From CAVXZE01 sp963766175 (GTDB taxonomy: Bacteria; Myxococcota_A; UBA9160; UBA6930), in assembly GCA_963766175.1 (NCBI GenBank), contig CAVXZE010000008.1, positions 1-64,000 of the forward strand: a stretch of DNA of 64,000 nucleotides, in the 5' to 3' direction. The position numbers were made by a program, and so were the translations under genes. The notes beneath the pieces are model-generated. The model worked only from the letters and a program-made list of their open reading frames with translations. It was not told the DNA's origin and ran no database searches. Shown here one piece after another: positions 9,288 through 18,984 of this stretch. Each line of letters starts with the position of its first letter. Within the stretch, counting starts at the first letter, position 1.

Positions 9288-10369
9288 GGCCTTGTTGCAC
9301 GGCGCAGCGATGATCAAGGTGGTCCCTTCGATCGATGAGGATCAGGCGATCGGATAGCTCTTTGGCATGCCGAGGCTGGCCATCGTATTCAATATCCGGC
9401 AGCCGATCCGCGCCTCGACCCGCTGCCCTGCCAGCGTTCGGGCCGTCATCTCCCGTCCCAGGATTGCCTTGTAGCGATAGAACGCGTTCTCCACTTTGCT
9501 TCGCCGGGTGAAGCCGGAGAGCAGGTGCCACGCGCGTCGCCCGACCCGATCGATCGCGCGAATATGTCGGTTCCGGTCCTGCATTGCGGTGGCCGTCTCC
9601 GGACTGAGCAGGGCACCCTTCTGCGGCGGGATGATCACGCGGGTTCGGCGATCGGGGCTGTGCGCTTGCACGGCCTCGTGGACGGGCTCCTTGTCGTAGG
9701 CGCCATCGGCACAAAAGGAGGCCAGCTCGCTTTCGACCTGGCTCAAGAGTGCGGGGACTCGCGCGGCATCCCGGGCCTGGCTGGCCGTAAGCTCTGCGGC
9801 CAGAACGTCGCCGGTCTCGCGATCCACGGCGATCTGTATCTTGCGCCATGCACGGCGTTTGGGCGGCATACAGGCGTTTCCTACGTGGATCTGGAGACCA
9901 CTGCTGTCGACCAATAGATGAATCGGCCCCTTGCTGTTCCTCGGCAACATCGGGACCTTGCCGAGGTTTCGGACCCGCCGCGAGACGGTGCTGTGGTCGG
10001 GGACCGGTAGGCCGACATGCGCCAACTCGAAGAGAGACCTGATAAACCCCTCCGTCTGCCGAAGAGCGAGCCCGTAGATCATGCGGATCGTCCAGAACGT
10101 CTCGATGGCCGCGTTAGAGTAGACGCGCCTTCCGCCGGGATTTCGCTGGCCTGTGTGGCACCAGGCTTTCCGGGCGTCTTCGCTGAGCCAGACGGTCACG
10201 GAACTGCGCTGGCGGAGGCCCGCCTCATACGTGGGCCAGTTGCTGATTCTGTAGGCGGTCTTGTACTTGCGCTGCGTTCGCTTGAATTGGAAGGACTTCA
10301 CGCTCGGGGCTCCCGGAAGGAGCTATACGCCAGGAACCCGCGGAGGACCAGGAGCCGTGCACCAACGCC
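9288..10369 (-). mobile_element. IS5-family (IS903-like) insertion sequence
   Basis: An element of about 1082 bp containing one transposase. The ends are inverted repeats: GGCCTTGTTGCACGGC at 9288-9303 and, reverse-complemented, GGCGTTGGTGCACGGC at 10354-10369, matching at 14 of 16 positions. The GGC-TTGTTGCA start is typical of IS903-group ends. No 9-bp target duplication is seen between the flanks (GCCCGGATT left, GGGCGACGG right). The element may therefore be old, or one flank has been rearranged. The right end lies inside an integrase reading frame. Confidence 0.75.
9342..10301 (-). CDS. IS5-family transposase
   Basis: A 319-residue DDE transposase. Residues 70-100 have the DUF4372/IS5-type helix (YSNAAIETFWTIRMIYGLAL). 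The catalytic triad is readable as LLVDSSGLQ (first Asp), FCADGAYD (second Asp) and SKVENAFYRYK (Glu). The Y-(2)-R-(3)-E-(6)-K signature is satisfied by the SKVENAFYRYKAILG area. The length equals that of IS903-type enzymes and no frameshift or stop is seen, so it could be active. It is the only gene of the element. Confidence 0.93.
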   Translation of the reverse strand: MKSFQFKRTQRKYKTAYRISNWPTYEAGLRQRSSVTVWLSEDARKAWCHTGQRNPGGRRVYSNAAIETFWTIRMIYGLALRQTEGFIRSLFELAHVGLPVPDHSTVSRRVRNLGKVPMLPRNSKGPIHLLVDSSGLQIHVGNACMPPKRRAWRKIQIAVDRETGDVLAAELTASQARDAARVPALLSQVESELASFCADGAYDKEPVHEAVQAHSPDRRTRVIIPPQKGALLSPETATAMQDRNRHIRAIDRVGRRAWHLLSGFTRRSKVENAFYRYKAILGREMTARTLAGQRVEARIGCRILNTMASLGMPKSYPIA

Positions 10370-10557
10370 GGGCGACGGGGCGAAAACACGACATGGTTGT
10401 ATTCGGACACTCGATCGAGGTCAGCATTGATGACGTCTGCGACCGCTTGGGCTTCGCCGCGATCGCGTCCGACATAGCGCTTGTACTGGCGCCCGCCGTC
10501 GTAAACGCGGACGAACCATTTCTTGCGCCCCTCGTCCCAGTGGATCCTTGCGCCCAT
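10370..10557 (-). pseudogene. tyrosine integrase, N-terminal fragment cut by the IS
   Basis: About 62 codons from ATG 10557 (GGAGGG site just upstream). The product begins MGARIHWDEGRKKWFVRVYD and has GRQYKRYVGRDRGEAQAVAD, the N-terminal arm-binding type domain seen in phage/island tyrosine recombinases. The frame then enters the IS terminal repeat at 10369, and no catalytic domain (R...HxxR...Y) exists on the far side. The gene points away from the adjacent tRNA genes, the usual layout for integrases whose attachment site is a tRNA. The recombinase is dead. Confidence 0.7.
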
Positions 10558-10699
10558 CTTCCCTCCACGGCCCGGAGGCCTGGAGACCCACGCAGCAAAT
10601 TCTAGGCCAGACGGGCGCACCGACGGGCGCAAACGGGCGCACGACTTGTGAAAAAGATCGCGTCGTTTCGATAAGTGTCCGAAGGGAAAAGGAATTTGA

Positions 10700-10776
10700 T
10701 GGTGACCCAGGCAGGATTCGAACCTGCGACCCCCAGCTTCGGAGGCTGGTGCTCTATCCAACTGAGCTACTGGGCC
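10700..10776 (-). tRNA. tRNA-Arg (anticodon CCG)
   Basis: The reverse complement folds as a standard cloverleaf. The acceptor GGCCCAG pairs with CTGGGTC (one G-T pair), and the anticodon arm CCAGC-CTCCGAA-GCTGG gives anticodon CCG. The T arm contains GGTTCGAATCC, and CCA is encoded. It reads CGG codons. It is the tRNA nearest the integrase fragment, so it is the likely original attachment site of the lost island. Confidence 0.96.
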
Positions 10777-10807
10777 ACGCGAACGGGCGGACCGTTCCCT
10801 CGTGTTG

Positions 10808-10883
10808 TGGTGGGGCGTACTGGACTCGAACCAGTGACCTCCGCGGTGTGAACACGGCGCTCTGCCAACTGAGCTAACGCCCC
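10808..10883 (-). tRNA. tRNA-Val (anticodon CAC)
   Basis: The reverse complement gives acceptor GGGGCGT/ACGCCCC, D arm GCTC...GAGC, anticodon stem CCGTG/CGCGG with loop TTCACAC (anticodon CAC), T arm ACTGG-TTCGAGT-CCAGT and an encoded CCA. It reads GTG. It lies between pyrG and tRNA-Arg on the same strand with a 31-bp spacer, so the two tRNAs are probably co-transcribed. Confidence 0.96.
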
Positions 10884-10969
10884 AACCTCACTGCGGTTTT
10901 TTAGGGAAGGCGGACAGGGAGCGCAAGCTGGCGACCTCCCGCCCCCGCTCAGCCGTCCCTCGCGGCGTA

Positions 10970-12574
<1,605 letters not shown>

Positions 12575-12703
12575 CGCGAATCTCCCGACCGCATCGTCGT
12601 ACAAGGATCCGGGCTGCGCCCGCAGGGGCGTCCTGGCTCCGAACCGGATGAATGAGAACCGGGGATTGAGAATCGCCGAAGGGGGAAGAGTCGGTCTTAG
12701 GGT

Positions 12704-12732
12704 TTATAACCTGCCGCTCCGAGGGCTGTCAA
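12704..12732 (-). promoter_or_regulatory. sigma70-type promoter for pyrG
   Basis: On the minus strand a perfect -35 TTGACA (12727-12732) is followed after 17 bp by TTATAA (12704-12709). It is the best consensus promoter seen in the window. The start of transcription would be near 12697, leaving a leader of about 120 nt before the pyrG ATG. No attenuator-like hairpin was recognised in that leader. Confidence 0.7.
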
Positions 12733-12807
12733 TTTCGCCCCCGCGAGACGGCGTTCGTCCGGCTCCGGGGCGATCCCAGCGGGCGGCAAGGCGGTGGGAA
12801 AAGCAGG

Positions 12808-13212
12808 CTAGCGCTTGGAGAACTGGAAGCGCGCGCGAGCCCCGCGCTGACCGTACTTCTTGCGCTCTTTCTTGCGGGCGTCGCGCGTCAGCAGGCCGCT
12901 TCGCTTGAGAGCGATCCGCTGGCTCGGATCGAGCTTCTCGATCGCCCTGGCAATCCCGTGGCGGAGCGCGCCGGCCTGCCCCGAGACGCCGCCCCCCTTG
13001 ATGCTGGCGATCACGTCGTAGCGGCCGACCACGCTGGCGACCTCGATCGGCTGGTTGACCAGACCCAGCAGGGCCTCCCTCGGGAAGTACTCCTCGGCAG
13101 GGCGGCCGTTCACCAGGATCTGACCCGTGCCGAGCCTCATTCTCACCCTGGCGATGGCGGTCTTGCGCTTACCGGTCACGAAGGCTTCGGTGGGGATCGC
13201 GCTCTCAGTCAA
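12808..13212 (-). CDS. rpsI: 30S ribosomal protein S9
   Basis: A 134-residue protein with the S9 landmarks: GKRKTAIARVRMRLGTGQI, GRPAEEYFPRE, the GGGVSGQAGALRHGIARA loop and the basic C-terminal tail GQRGARARFQFSKR that reaches the P-site tRNA. ATG 13212 overlaps the end of rplM by 8 bp, so translation is coupled as in most bacteria. A 233-bp gap containing the pyrG promoter follows. Confidence 0.97.
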   Translation of the reverse strand: MTESAIPTEAFVTGKRKTAIARVRMRLGTGQILVNGRPAEEYFPREALLGLVNQPIEVASVVGRYDVIASIKGGGVSGQAGALRHGIARAIEKLDPSQRIALKRSGLLTRDARKKERKKYGQRGARARFQFSKR

Positions 13213-13657
13213 GCTGCAGCTCCTCGGGCTTCTGGGACGCGTGGGGATGATCGGGGCCGCCGTAGACCTTGAGCTTGCTGAGCATCTTCCTGCCTAGCGA
13301 GTTCTTCGGCAGCATACCTCGAACCGCATCTCGCACCACGCGATCCGGGTGGGGGCCCGCCAGCACCTTGGCTGCCGTGATCGAGCGCAGGCCACCGACC
13401 CATCCCGAGTGGCGGTAGTAGGTCTTCTGCTCGAGCTTGTTTCCGGTGAGCTTCACCTGGTCGGCGTTCACCACGATCACGAAGTCGCCGGTGTCCACGT
13501 GCGGCGTGAAGGTAGGCTTGTGCTTGCCCCTCAGGATCGTCGCCAGGCGGGAGGCGAACCGGCCCAGCACCTGGTCGGTGGCATCCGCCACGTACCAGCG
13601 CCGCTCGACTTCCGCCGGCTTGGCGCTCTGCGTGGCGCGGTGGACCTGGACTCCCAT
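13205..13657 (-). CDS. rplM: 50S ribosomal protein L13
   Basis: A 150-residue L13: WYVADATDQVLGRFASRLAT, GKHKPTFTPHVDTGDFVIVV, KTYYRHSGWVGGLRS, VRGMLPKNSLGRKMLSKLKV. The frame is open 72 codons further upstream, but those residues are Pro/Gly-rich and overlap non-coding sequence. ATG 13657 has an AAGG site and gives an N-terminus slightly longer than average (MGVQVHRATQSAKPAEVER). It is paired with rpsI. Confidence 0.96.
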   Translation of the reverse strand: MGVQVHRATQSAKPAEVERRWYVADATDQVLGRFASRLATILRGKHKPTFTPHVDTGDFVIVVNADQVKLTGNKLEQKTYYRHSGWVGGLRSITAAKVLAGPHPDRVVRDAVRGMLPKNSLGRKMLSKLKVYGGPDHPHASQKPEELQLD

Positions 13658-13742
13658 GAATGGCCTTCTCCTCGGCGTCGGGCCGCAATAGCTAGCCGAG
13701 GGGCCCGGACTCGTCAACCTGGTGCCCCTGTAAGGCCCCGTC

Positions 13743-14495
13743 TTACCGGGGAAAACCGTAGTCCACCCGGACCAGGGTGAGGCCCCGGGCGGGGGCCGTG
13801 GCCGGAGCTGCGCCGCGGTCCCGGGCTGCCAGCAGGGTGGGCACGGAGGCGGGCTCCAGGCGCCCGCGACCAACCTCCAGCAGGATGCCCACCAGAGTGC
13901 GAACCATGTGCCGGAGGAAGCCGGATCCCTCCACCTCGACCCAGAGCTCTCCGCCCGGGCTCCCCTCTACCTCGACCCGGTAGAGAGTCCGGACCGTATC
14001 GTGGACCTCGGAGCCCGACGTTTGGAGGGAAGCGAAGTCGTGGCGCCCTTCGAAGCCGTGCGCCGCCTCCCTCATCGCCGCGACGTCGATCCGAGCGCGC
14101 AGCCAGTGGCTGCGCCGATCGCGCAGGGGAGAGGGCCAGGAGCCGTTCCAGATCCGGTAGCGGTAGAGCTTGGAGCGAGCATCGTGCTGGGCGTGGAACC
14201 CTTCCGGCCGCTCCTCGAGTCCCACCACCGCCAGGTCCCGGGGAAGGACGGTGTTCAGGGCCCGCTGGAGCTCGGAGCACGCCAGCCTGGTCTCGATCTC
14301 CGCGCTCGCAACCTGGCCCTCAGCGTGGACTCCGGCATCGGTTCGTCCGGCCGCGACCACCCGCACACTCTTGCCGGTGAGCCTTCGAAGGGCCGTCTCC
14401 AGGGTGTCTTGAACGGTGCGATGCCCTTCGGGCTGGGATTGCCAGCCCTCGAAGTCGGTCCCGTCGTACTCGAGCGTGAAGCGCAAGGTGGCCAT
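13743..14495 (-). CDS. truA: tRNA pseudouridine(38-40) synthase
   Basis: A 250-residue enzyme that isomerises uridines 38-40 of the tRNA anticodon arm. It has the N-terminal RFTLEYDGTDFEGWQSQPEG, the catalytic Asp in AAGRTDAGVHAEGQVA, YRYRIWNG and the C-terminal GSGFLRHMVRTLVGILLEVG. It is full length. It lies 12 bp downstream of the ASD-like gene, an arrangement that recalls the usg-truA pair of enterobacteria. Confidence 0.96.
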   Translation of the reverse strand: MATLRFTLEYDGTDFEGWQSQPEGHRTVQDTLETALRRLTGKSVRVVAAGRTDAGVHAEGQVASAEIETRLACSELQRALNTVLPRDLAVVGLEERPEGFHAQHDARSKLYRYRIWNGSWPSPLRDRRSHWLRARIDVAAMREAAHGFEGRHDFASLQTSGSEVHDTVRTLYRVEVEGSPGGELWVEVEGSGFLRHMVRTLVGILLEVGRGRLEPASVPTLLAARDRGAAPATAPARGLTLVRVDYGFPR

Positions 14496-14507
14496 GGAGC
14501 CGCGCGC

Positions 14508-15509
14508 TCAGGCGACCTGGTAGCGGGTCTCGGCGAGCCGGACGGCATTGCTGGCCGCCAGGCGGACCGGATCGGCGGCAAGCCAGAAGAGCAGTCCCCG
14601 CTCGCAGCTCGGATCCCTGCGGACCCGGCCCACCAGCACCATCTCGCTCTCGGCCGCCTCGCGGAGGGTGGGCGAGGGCATCCCATCGCCGCAGACCTCG
14701 ACCCCCGGCGACTTGGCCAGCAGCTCGCGGAGCTCGGCGGCGCTGAACTCCTCGGCGACCTCGACGGCGATGCTCGCCGCAGTTCCGGAGAAGGTCGGCA
14801 CCCGCACCGCCGTCACGGCCACCGGAAGCTCGGCGCCGAGCAGGCGGCGCAGCCCGCGCACCAGGGCCTCCTCCGCGTTGGTCTCCGCTCCCTCCCCCGT
14901 CTCCCCTACCATGGGAATGCAGTTGAAGGCAATGCCGTGCGGGAAGACCGTCGGCGCGGGAACCTCGCGCTGGGTGAAGAGCGCGATCGCCTCGGCCTGG
15001 AGCGACTCGATTCCAGCGCAGCCGGCGCCGGAGACCGCCTCGAGCGCGGTGCCGATCACGCGGCGAAGTCCCACACACCGGTGAATCGGCTCGAGCACCA
15101 GGGACCAGGCCAGTGTCGGACCGGCCGGCGTGGCAATCACCGGCTGCACAAGGTCGACGGGATCGGGGCGCAGGTTCGCCACCAGCAGCGGCACCTCCGC
15201 GGCACCCTCGACCGCTCCCGAGAGATCGATGCAGGGAACCTCGGCGTGGAGGGCGGCACGAACCCACTCGAGGGCTTCGCCGCCAGGGACACACAGGAAC
15301 ACCATGCCCAAGCCGCGCAGGGAGGGGAGACCCGTCTCGACGGGGATCGACTGCCCGAGAAACTCGACGGCCCTGCCCAGGGAACGCTCGGTGGCAACGG
15401 GGATCAGCTCCGCCAGCGGAAAGCTCCGGGCCTCCAGCACCGAGAGGAGATCGCTGCCCAGCGTGCCCGTCGCGCCGATCACCGCGATCCGGAGGCCCTG
15501 TGCCGTCAC
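14508..15509 (-). CDS. aspartate-semialdehyde dehydrogenase-like protein lacking the catalytic Cys (Usg-like)
   Basis: A 333-residue protein with the fold of ASD (NADP-binding AVIGATGTLGSDLLSVL, FNCIPMVGETGEGAETNAEE). At the position of the active-site NPNCST motif it reads IATPAGPTLAW, so the nucleophilic Cys is gone. Where ASD has R-VP-x3-GHS it reads RVPTFSGTAA, so the acid/base His is gone too. E. coli Usg, encoded next to truA, likewise lacks the Cys. The gene is therefore probably not the lysine/threonine-pathway enzyme, despite sitting between leuB and truA where deltaproteobacteria often carry asd. Its role is unknown. It overlaps leuB by 4 bp. Confidence 0.85.
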   Translation of the reverse strand: MTAQGLRIAVIGATGTLGSDLLSVLEARSFPLAELIPVATERSLGRAVEFLGQSIPVETGLPSLRGLGMVFLCVPGGEALEWVRAALHAEVPCIDLSGAVEGAAEVPLLVANLRPDPVDLVQPVIATPAGPTLAWSLVLEPIHRCVGLRRVIGTALEAVSGAGCAGIESLQAEAIALFTQREVPAPTVFPHGIAFNCIPMVGETGEGAETNAEEALVRGLRRLLGAELPVAVTAVRVPTFSGTAASIAVEVAEEFSAAELRELLAKSPGVEVCGDGMPSPTLREAAESEMVLVGRVRRDPSCERGLLFWLAADPVRLAASNAVRLAETRYQVA

Positions 15510-16588
15510 GGAGCGCCCAGCTTCTCGAGCACCAGGTCTCCCATCGCCCGGCAGCCGACGGGCTGGCCGTCGTCATCCTCGCTGGCCAGATCGACCGTGC
15601 GATACCCGTCGGCGAGCACGCCGGTCACCGCATCGCGGACCTCGGCGGCAGCGGCGGCGTTGTCGAAGGTGTGCTCGAACATCATGGCCACCGAGAGGAT
15701 CGCCGCCAGGGGATTGGCCAGGTCCTGGCCGGCGATGTCCGGCGCCGAGCCGTGGACCGGCTCGTAGAGGCCGATCCCCCCTTCGCCGAGGCTGGCCGAG
15801 GGGAGCATGCCGAGGGATCCGCTGATCATTGCCGCCTCGTCGGAGAGGATGTCTCCGAACAGGTTTCCCGTCACGATCACGTCGAAGCGCCCGGGATCCC
15901 TCACCAGGAGCATGGCGCAGGAATCGACCAGCTGGTGGGAGAGCTCCACGTCCGGGTAGTCCTTCGCCACCTCCTCCACGACCTCCACCCAGAGTTGGCT
16001 GACCTCGAGGACATTGGCCTTGTGGACGTGGGTCACGTGCCTTCGACGGCGACGGGCCGCGTCGAAGGCGACGCGGCTGATTCGAGAGATCTCGACCTCG
16101 TCGTAGACCATGGTGTTGCGGGCCTCGCGGCGGCCCTCCACCAGCGCGGTGCCACGGGGCTCGCCGAAGTAGATGCCGCCCGTGAGCTCGCGAACCACCA
16201 GCAGGTCGATCCCCTCCACCACCTCCCTGCGCAGTGTCGAAGCATCGGCGAGCGCGGGAAACACGCTGGCGGGGCGGAGGTTCGCGAAGAGCCCCAGCTC
16301 CTTGCGGATGCGGAGCAGCCCCTTCTCGGGTCGGAGATCCATCGGCAGGGTGTCCCACTTCGGACCGCCCACCGCAGCGAGAAGAACCGCGCGGCTTCGC
16401 TTGGCCTCGGCGAGCACCTCGTCGGTGAGAGGCGACCCGCAGGCATCGAGGGAGGCGCCGCCGATCAGCGCCTCCCGGCAGGAGAGCTGGAGCCCGTGGC
16501 GGGCGGCCACGGCCTCGAGAATCCGATGGGCTTCCTTCGCAACTTCGGGTCCGATCCCGTCACCGGGTAGCAGCAGCACTCGCTCCAA
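15506..16588 (-). CDS. leuB: 3-isopropylmalate dehydrogenase
   Basis: A 360-residue enzyme performing the NAD-dependent oxidative decarboxylation of 3-isopropylmalate in leucine synthesis. Marks are LLPGDGIGPEVAKEA, LLRIRKELGLFANLRPA, ELTGGIYFGEPRG, the metal/substrate stretch LYEPVHGSAPDIAGQDLANP and AAVGGPKWD. It lies 3 bp downstream of leuA and overlaps the next gene by an ATGA. Leucine steps leuC/leuD are not in the window. Confidence 0.96.
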   Translation of the reverse strand: MERVLLLPGDGIGPEVAKEAHRILEAVAARHGLQLSCREALIGGASLDACGSPLTDEVLAEAKRSRAVLLAAVGGPKWDTLPMDLRPEKGLLRIRKELGLFANLRPASVFPALADASTLRREVVEGIDLLVVRELTGGIYFGEPRGTALVEGRREARNTMVYDEVEISRISRVAFDAARRRRRHVTHVHKANVLEVSQLWVEVVEEVAKDYPDVELSHQLVDSCAMLLVRDPGRFDVIVTGNLFGDILSDEAAMISGSLGMLPSASLGEGGIGLYEPVHGSAPDIAGQDLANPLAAILSVAMMFEHTFDNAAAAAEVRDAVTGVLADGYRTVDLASEDDDGQPVGCRAMGDLVLEKLGAP

Positions 16589-16591
16589 TGT

Positions 16592-18139
16592 TCAGATTCC
16601 TTTCGGTTCGTCCACGTTGCGGCGCCGCTTGTGCCAGTCGAGGCGGTTGAGAGCGTGGACGTACGCCTTGCCGCTGGCGACGATGATGTCGGTGTGGGCC
16701 CCGTGGCCGATCACGCGCCGCCCGCCGTCCTCGAGAGTCACGGTCACGCTGCCCTGGGCGTCCATGCCCCCGGTGATCGCCTTCACCTGGAACTGGACCA
16801 GTTCGCTCTTGCTCCCGGTGAGCTTGACGATGGCCTTGTAGACAGCGTCCACGGGGCCGTCGCCCATGCAGGAGGTCTTCTTCACCTGCCCATCCACCGT
16901 CAGCTGAACCGTCGCGTTCGGCGTGGCAAAGGTTCCGCTCACCACGGCCAGGTCTTCGAGGACGAAGCGATCTTCGTCGGACTTCCCTGACTCGGCCAGG
17001 ATCGCCTCCAGATCTTCGACGTAGATGGTCTTCTTCTTGTCCGCCAGGGCCTTGAAGCGCTTGAAGGCTTCGTCGAACTCGTCCCCCTCGACGTCGAAGC
17101 CGAGCTCGGCGAGCCGATCCCGGAAGGCGTGCCGGCCGGAGTGCTTGCCGAGTACCAGCTCGTTGGATGTCCGCCCGATCGACTGGGGCGTCATGATCTC
17201 GTAGGTGATCGCGGCCTTGAGCACGCCGTCCTGGTGGATGCCCGCCTCGTGGGCGAAGGCATTCTGGCCGACGATGGCCTTGTTCGGCTGTACCGCAACA
17301 CCGGTGATCTTGGAGAGCATGCGGCTGGCCGGATAGATCTCGCTCGTCCGGATGCGGGTGTCGAGGCCGTCGTAGACGTCCCGCCGGGTCCTGAGCGCCA
17401 TCACCACCTCTTCCAGGGAGGTGTTGCCGGCGCGCTCGCCGATCCCGTTCACGGTGCACTCGACCTGACGGGCTCCCGCGCGAATGGCGGCGAGACTGTT
17501 GGCGACGGCGAGACCGAGGTCGTTGTGGCAGTGCAGACTGAGGATCGCCCGATCGCTACCGGGAATCTTCTCGCGAAGGTATCGGATCAGATCGTGGTAC
17601 TCGATGGGCGTCGTGTACCCCACGGTGTCGGGGACGTTCAGTGTCGAGGCACCCGCCTCCAGCGCGACGGTGAAGACCTCCACCAGATAGTCCCAATCCG
17701 AACGCGTCGCGTCCTCCGCCGAGAACTCCACGTCGTCGCAGTGCTGCCGGGCCTGCGTCACCGCCCGCCTCACCTCCTCGAGCACCTGCTCCCGGGACAT
17801 GCGCAGCTTGTGCTCCAGGTGGATGTCGCTGGTCGCTATGAAGGTATGGATGCGCGGCTTCGCGGCCCCCTCGAGGGCCTGGGCGGCCCGCTCGATGTCG
17901 GCGCTGGCGGTGCGCGCGAGTCCGGCGATGGAGGTCTCGCGGATCTCCTTCGCAATGGCGCGCACCGACTCGAAGTCGCCATCGCTGGCGATCGGAAAGC
18001 CGGCCTCGATCACGTCCACCCTGAGCTTCTCGAGCTGCCTGGCGAGAGCGACCTTCTCGTTCAGCTTCATGCTGCAGCCCGGCGACTGCTCGCCGTCGCG
18101 CAGGGTGGTGTCGAAGATGCGGATGCGTTCTTCGCTCAT
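16592..18139 (-). CDS. leuA: 2-isopropylmalate synthase
   Basis: A 515-residue enzyme condensing acetyl-CoA with 2-oxoisovalerate, the first committed step to leucine. The TIM barrel has IRIFDTTLRDGEQSPGCSM and the metal-binding SLHCHNDLGLAVANS. The linker has AFAHEAGIHQDGVLK, and the C-terminal regulatory (leucine-binding) LeuA dimer domain spans roughly residues 390-515. ATG 18139 overlaps the stop of pssA (ATGA). The frame is open further upstream but inside pssA, so the longer version is rejected. Confidence 0.96.
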   Translation of the reverse strand: MSEERIRIFDTTLRDGEQSPGCSMKLNEKVALARQLEKLRVDVIEAGFPIASDGDFESVRAIAKEIRETSIAGLARTASADIERAAQALEGAAKPRIHTFIATSDIHLEHKLRMSREQVLEEVRRAVTQARQHCDDVEFSAEDATRSDWDYLVEVFTVALEAGASTLNVPDTVGYTTPIEYHDLIRYLREKIPGSDRAILSLHCHNDLGLAVANSLAAIRAGARQVECTVNGIGERAGNTSLEEVVMALRTRRDVYDGLDTRIRTSEIYPASRMLSKITGVAVQPNKAIVGQNAFAHEAGIHQDGVLKAAITYEIMTPQSIGRTSNELVLGKHSGRHAFRDRLAELGFDVEGDEFDEAFKRFKALADKKKTIYVEDLEAILAESGKSDEDRFVLEDLAVVSGTFATPNATVQLTVDGQVKKTSCMGDGPVDAVYKAIVKLTGSKSELVQFQVKAITGGMDAQGSVTVTLEDGGRRVIGHGAHTDIIVASGKAYVHALNRLDWHKRRRNVDEPKGI

Positions 18140-18984
18140 GGCGTAGTTCCTCGCGTCTCCTGTCCGGGAAGCGACTCTTCGGTCTCCGCCTTCTCGAGGA
18201 TGCGGCCCGTGCGCCAGCGCCAGATCCACTCGACGGGGCCGGAGCCCACGTACAGGATGCCCACGATGAACAGGGTCACAGCGGGCTTGGAGAGAATCAC
18301 GGCGAACGCGATGACCGTCACGACCACCGATGGGTAGGATCCCCCGAGGCGCACTCCTTTGAAGGTCCGGTACGGAATCGGGCTCACCATCAGGAGCCCC
18401 ACCAGCGCCACGCCGAGGCCCGACAGGGTGGCAGGGATGTCGAGGGCGAGCCCACTCTCCCGGAGGAAGCCGCTGAACCAGACCGCGGAGAGCACCATGC
18501 CCGCCGCCGCGGGGCTGGGGAGGCCCTCGAAGCGCCCGGTGTAGCGCTCGGGCTGCACGTTGAAGCGGGCCAGGCGGAGTGCGGCGCAAGCCGTGTAGAT
18601 GAAGGCCAGCACCCAGCCGGTCCAGCCGAGCTCCTGGAGCGCCCCGGCGCTGAAGGCGAGCATGGCAGGCGCGACGCCGAAGGAGACGGTATCGGCGATG
18701 GAGTCGTACTCGGCGCCAAATTTGCTGGTGGAACCGGCCATGCGCGCCACCCGTCCGTCGAGCGCGTCGCAGATTCCCGCGAAGATGATCGCCAGGGCGG
18801 CGCGGTCCAGGTTGCCGCTGGCCGAAAGGGTGACCGAGTAGAATCCGGCCGCCAGGTTGCCGGTGGTGAGCACGTGGGGAAGCAGGGCGGACAAGTCGCG
18901 CTGCCTCTCCTCGCGAGGGCGGCGGCGGCGACGCCGACGGCTCTTCGGCGGCGGGATGGCTCCGGGGTCGTGAGGCGCCGTCAT
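18136..18984 (-). CDS. pssA: CDP-diacylglycerol--serine O-phosphatidyltransferase
   Basis: A 282-residue membrane enzyme making phosphatidylserine from CDP-diacylglycerol. The CDP-alcohol phosphotransferase signature DG-x2-AR-x8-G-x3-D-x3-D is complete (DGRVARMAGSTSKFGAEYDS then IAD). About seven hydrophobic segments follow. The N-terminus carries an unusually basic run (KSRRRRRRRPREERQRD), probably cytoplasmic. ATG 18984 overlaps the stop of psd by 4 bp. With psd it forms the phosphatidylethanolamine branch. Confidence 0.95.
   Translation of the reverse strand: MTAPHDPGAIPPPKSRRRRRRRPREERQRDLSALLPHVLTTGNLAAGFYSVTLSASGNLDRAALAIIFAGICDALDGRVARMAGSTSKFGAEYDSIADTVSFGVAPAMLAFSAGALQELGWTGWVLAFIYTACAALRLARFNVQPERYTGRFEGLPSPAAAGMVLSAVWFSGFLRESGLALDIPATLSGLGVALVGLLMVSPIPYRTFKGVRLGGSYPSVVVTVIAFAVILSKPAVTLFIVGILYVGSGPVEWIWRWRTGRILEKAETEESLPGQETRGTTP

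Noticed and set aside
9279..10378. 9-bp target duplication for the IS5-type element
   Set aside because: Left flank GCCCGGATT and right flank GGGCGACGG do not match, so no duplication is claimed.
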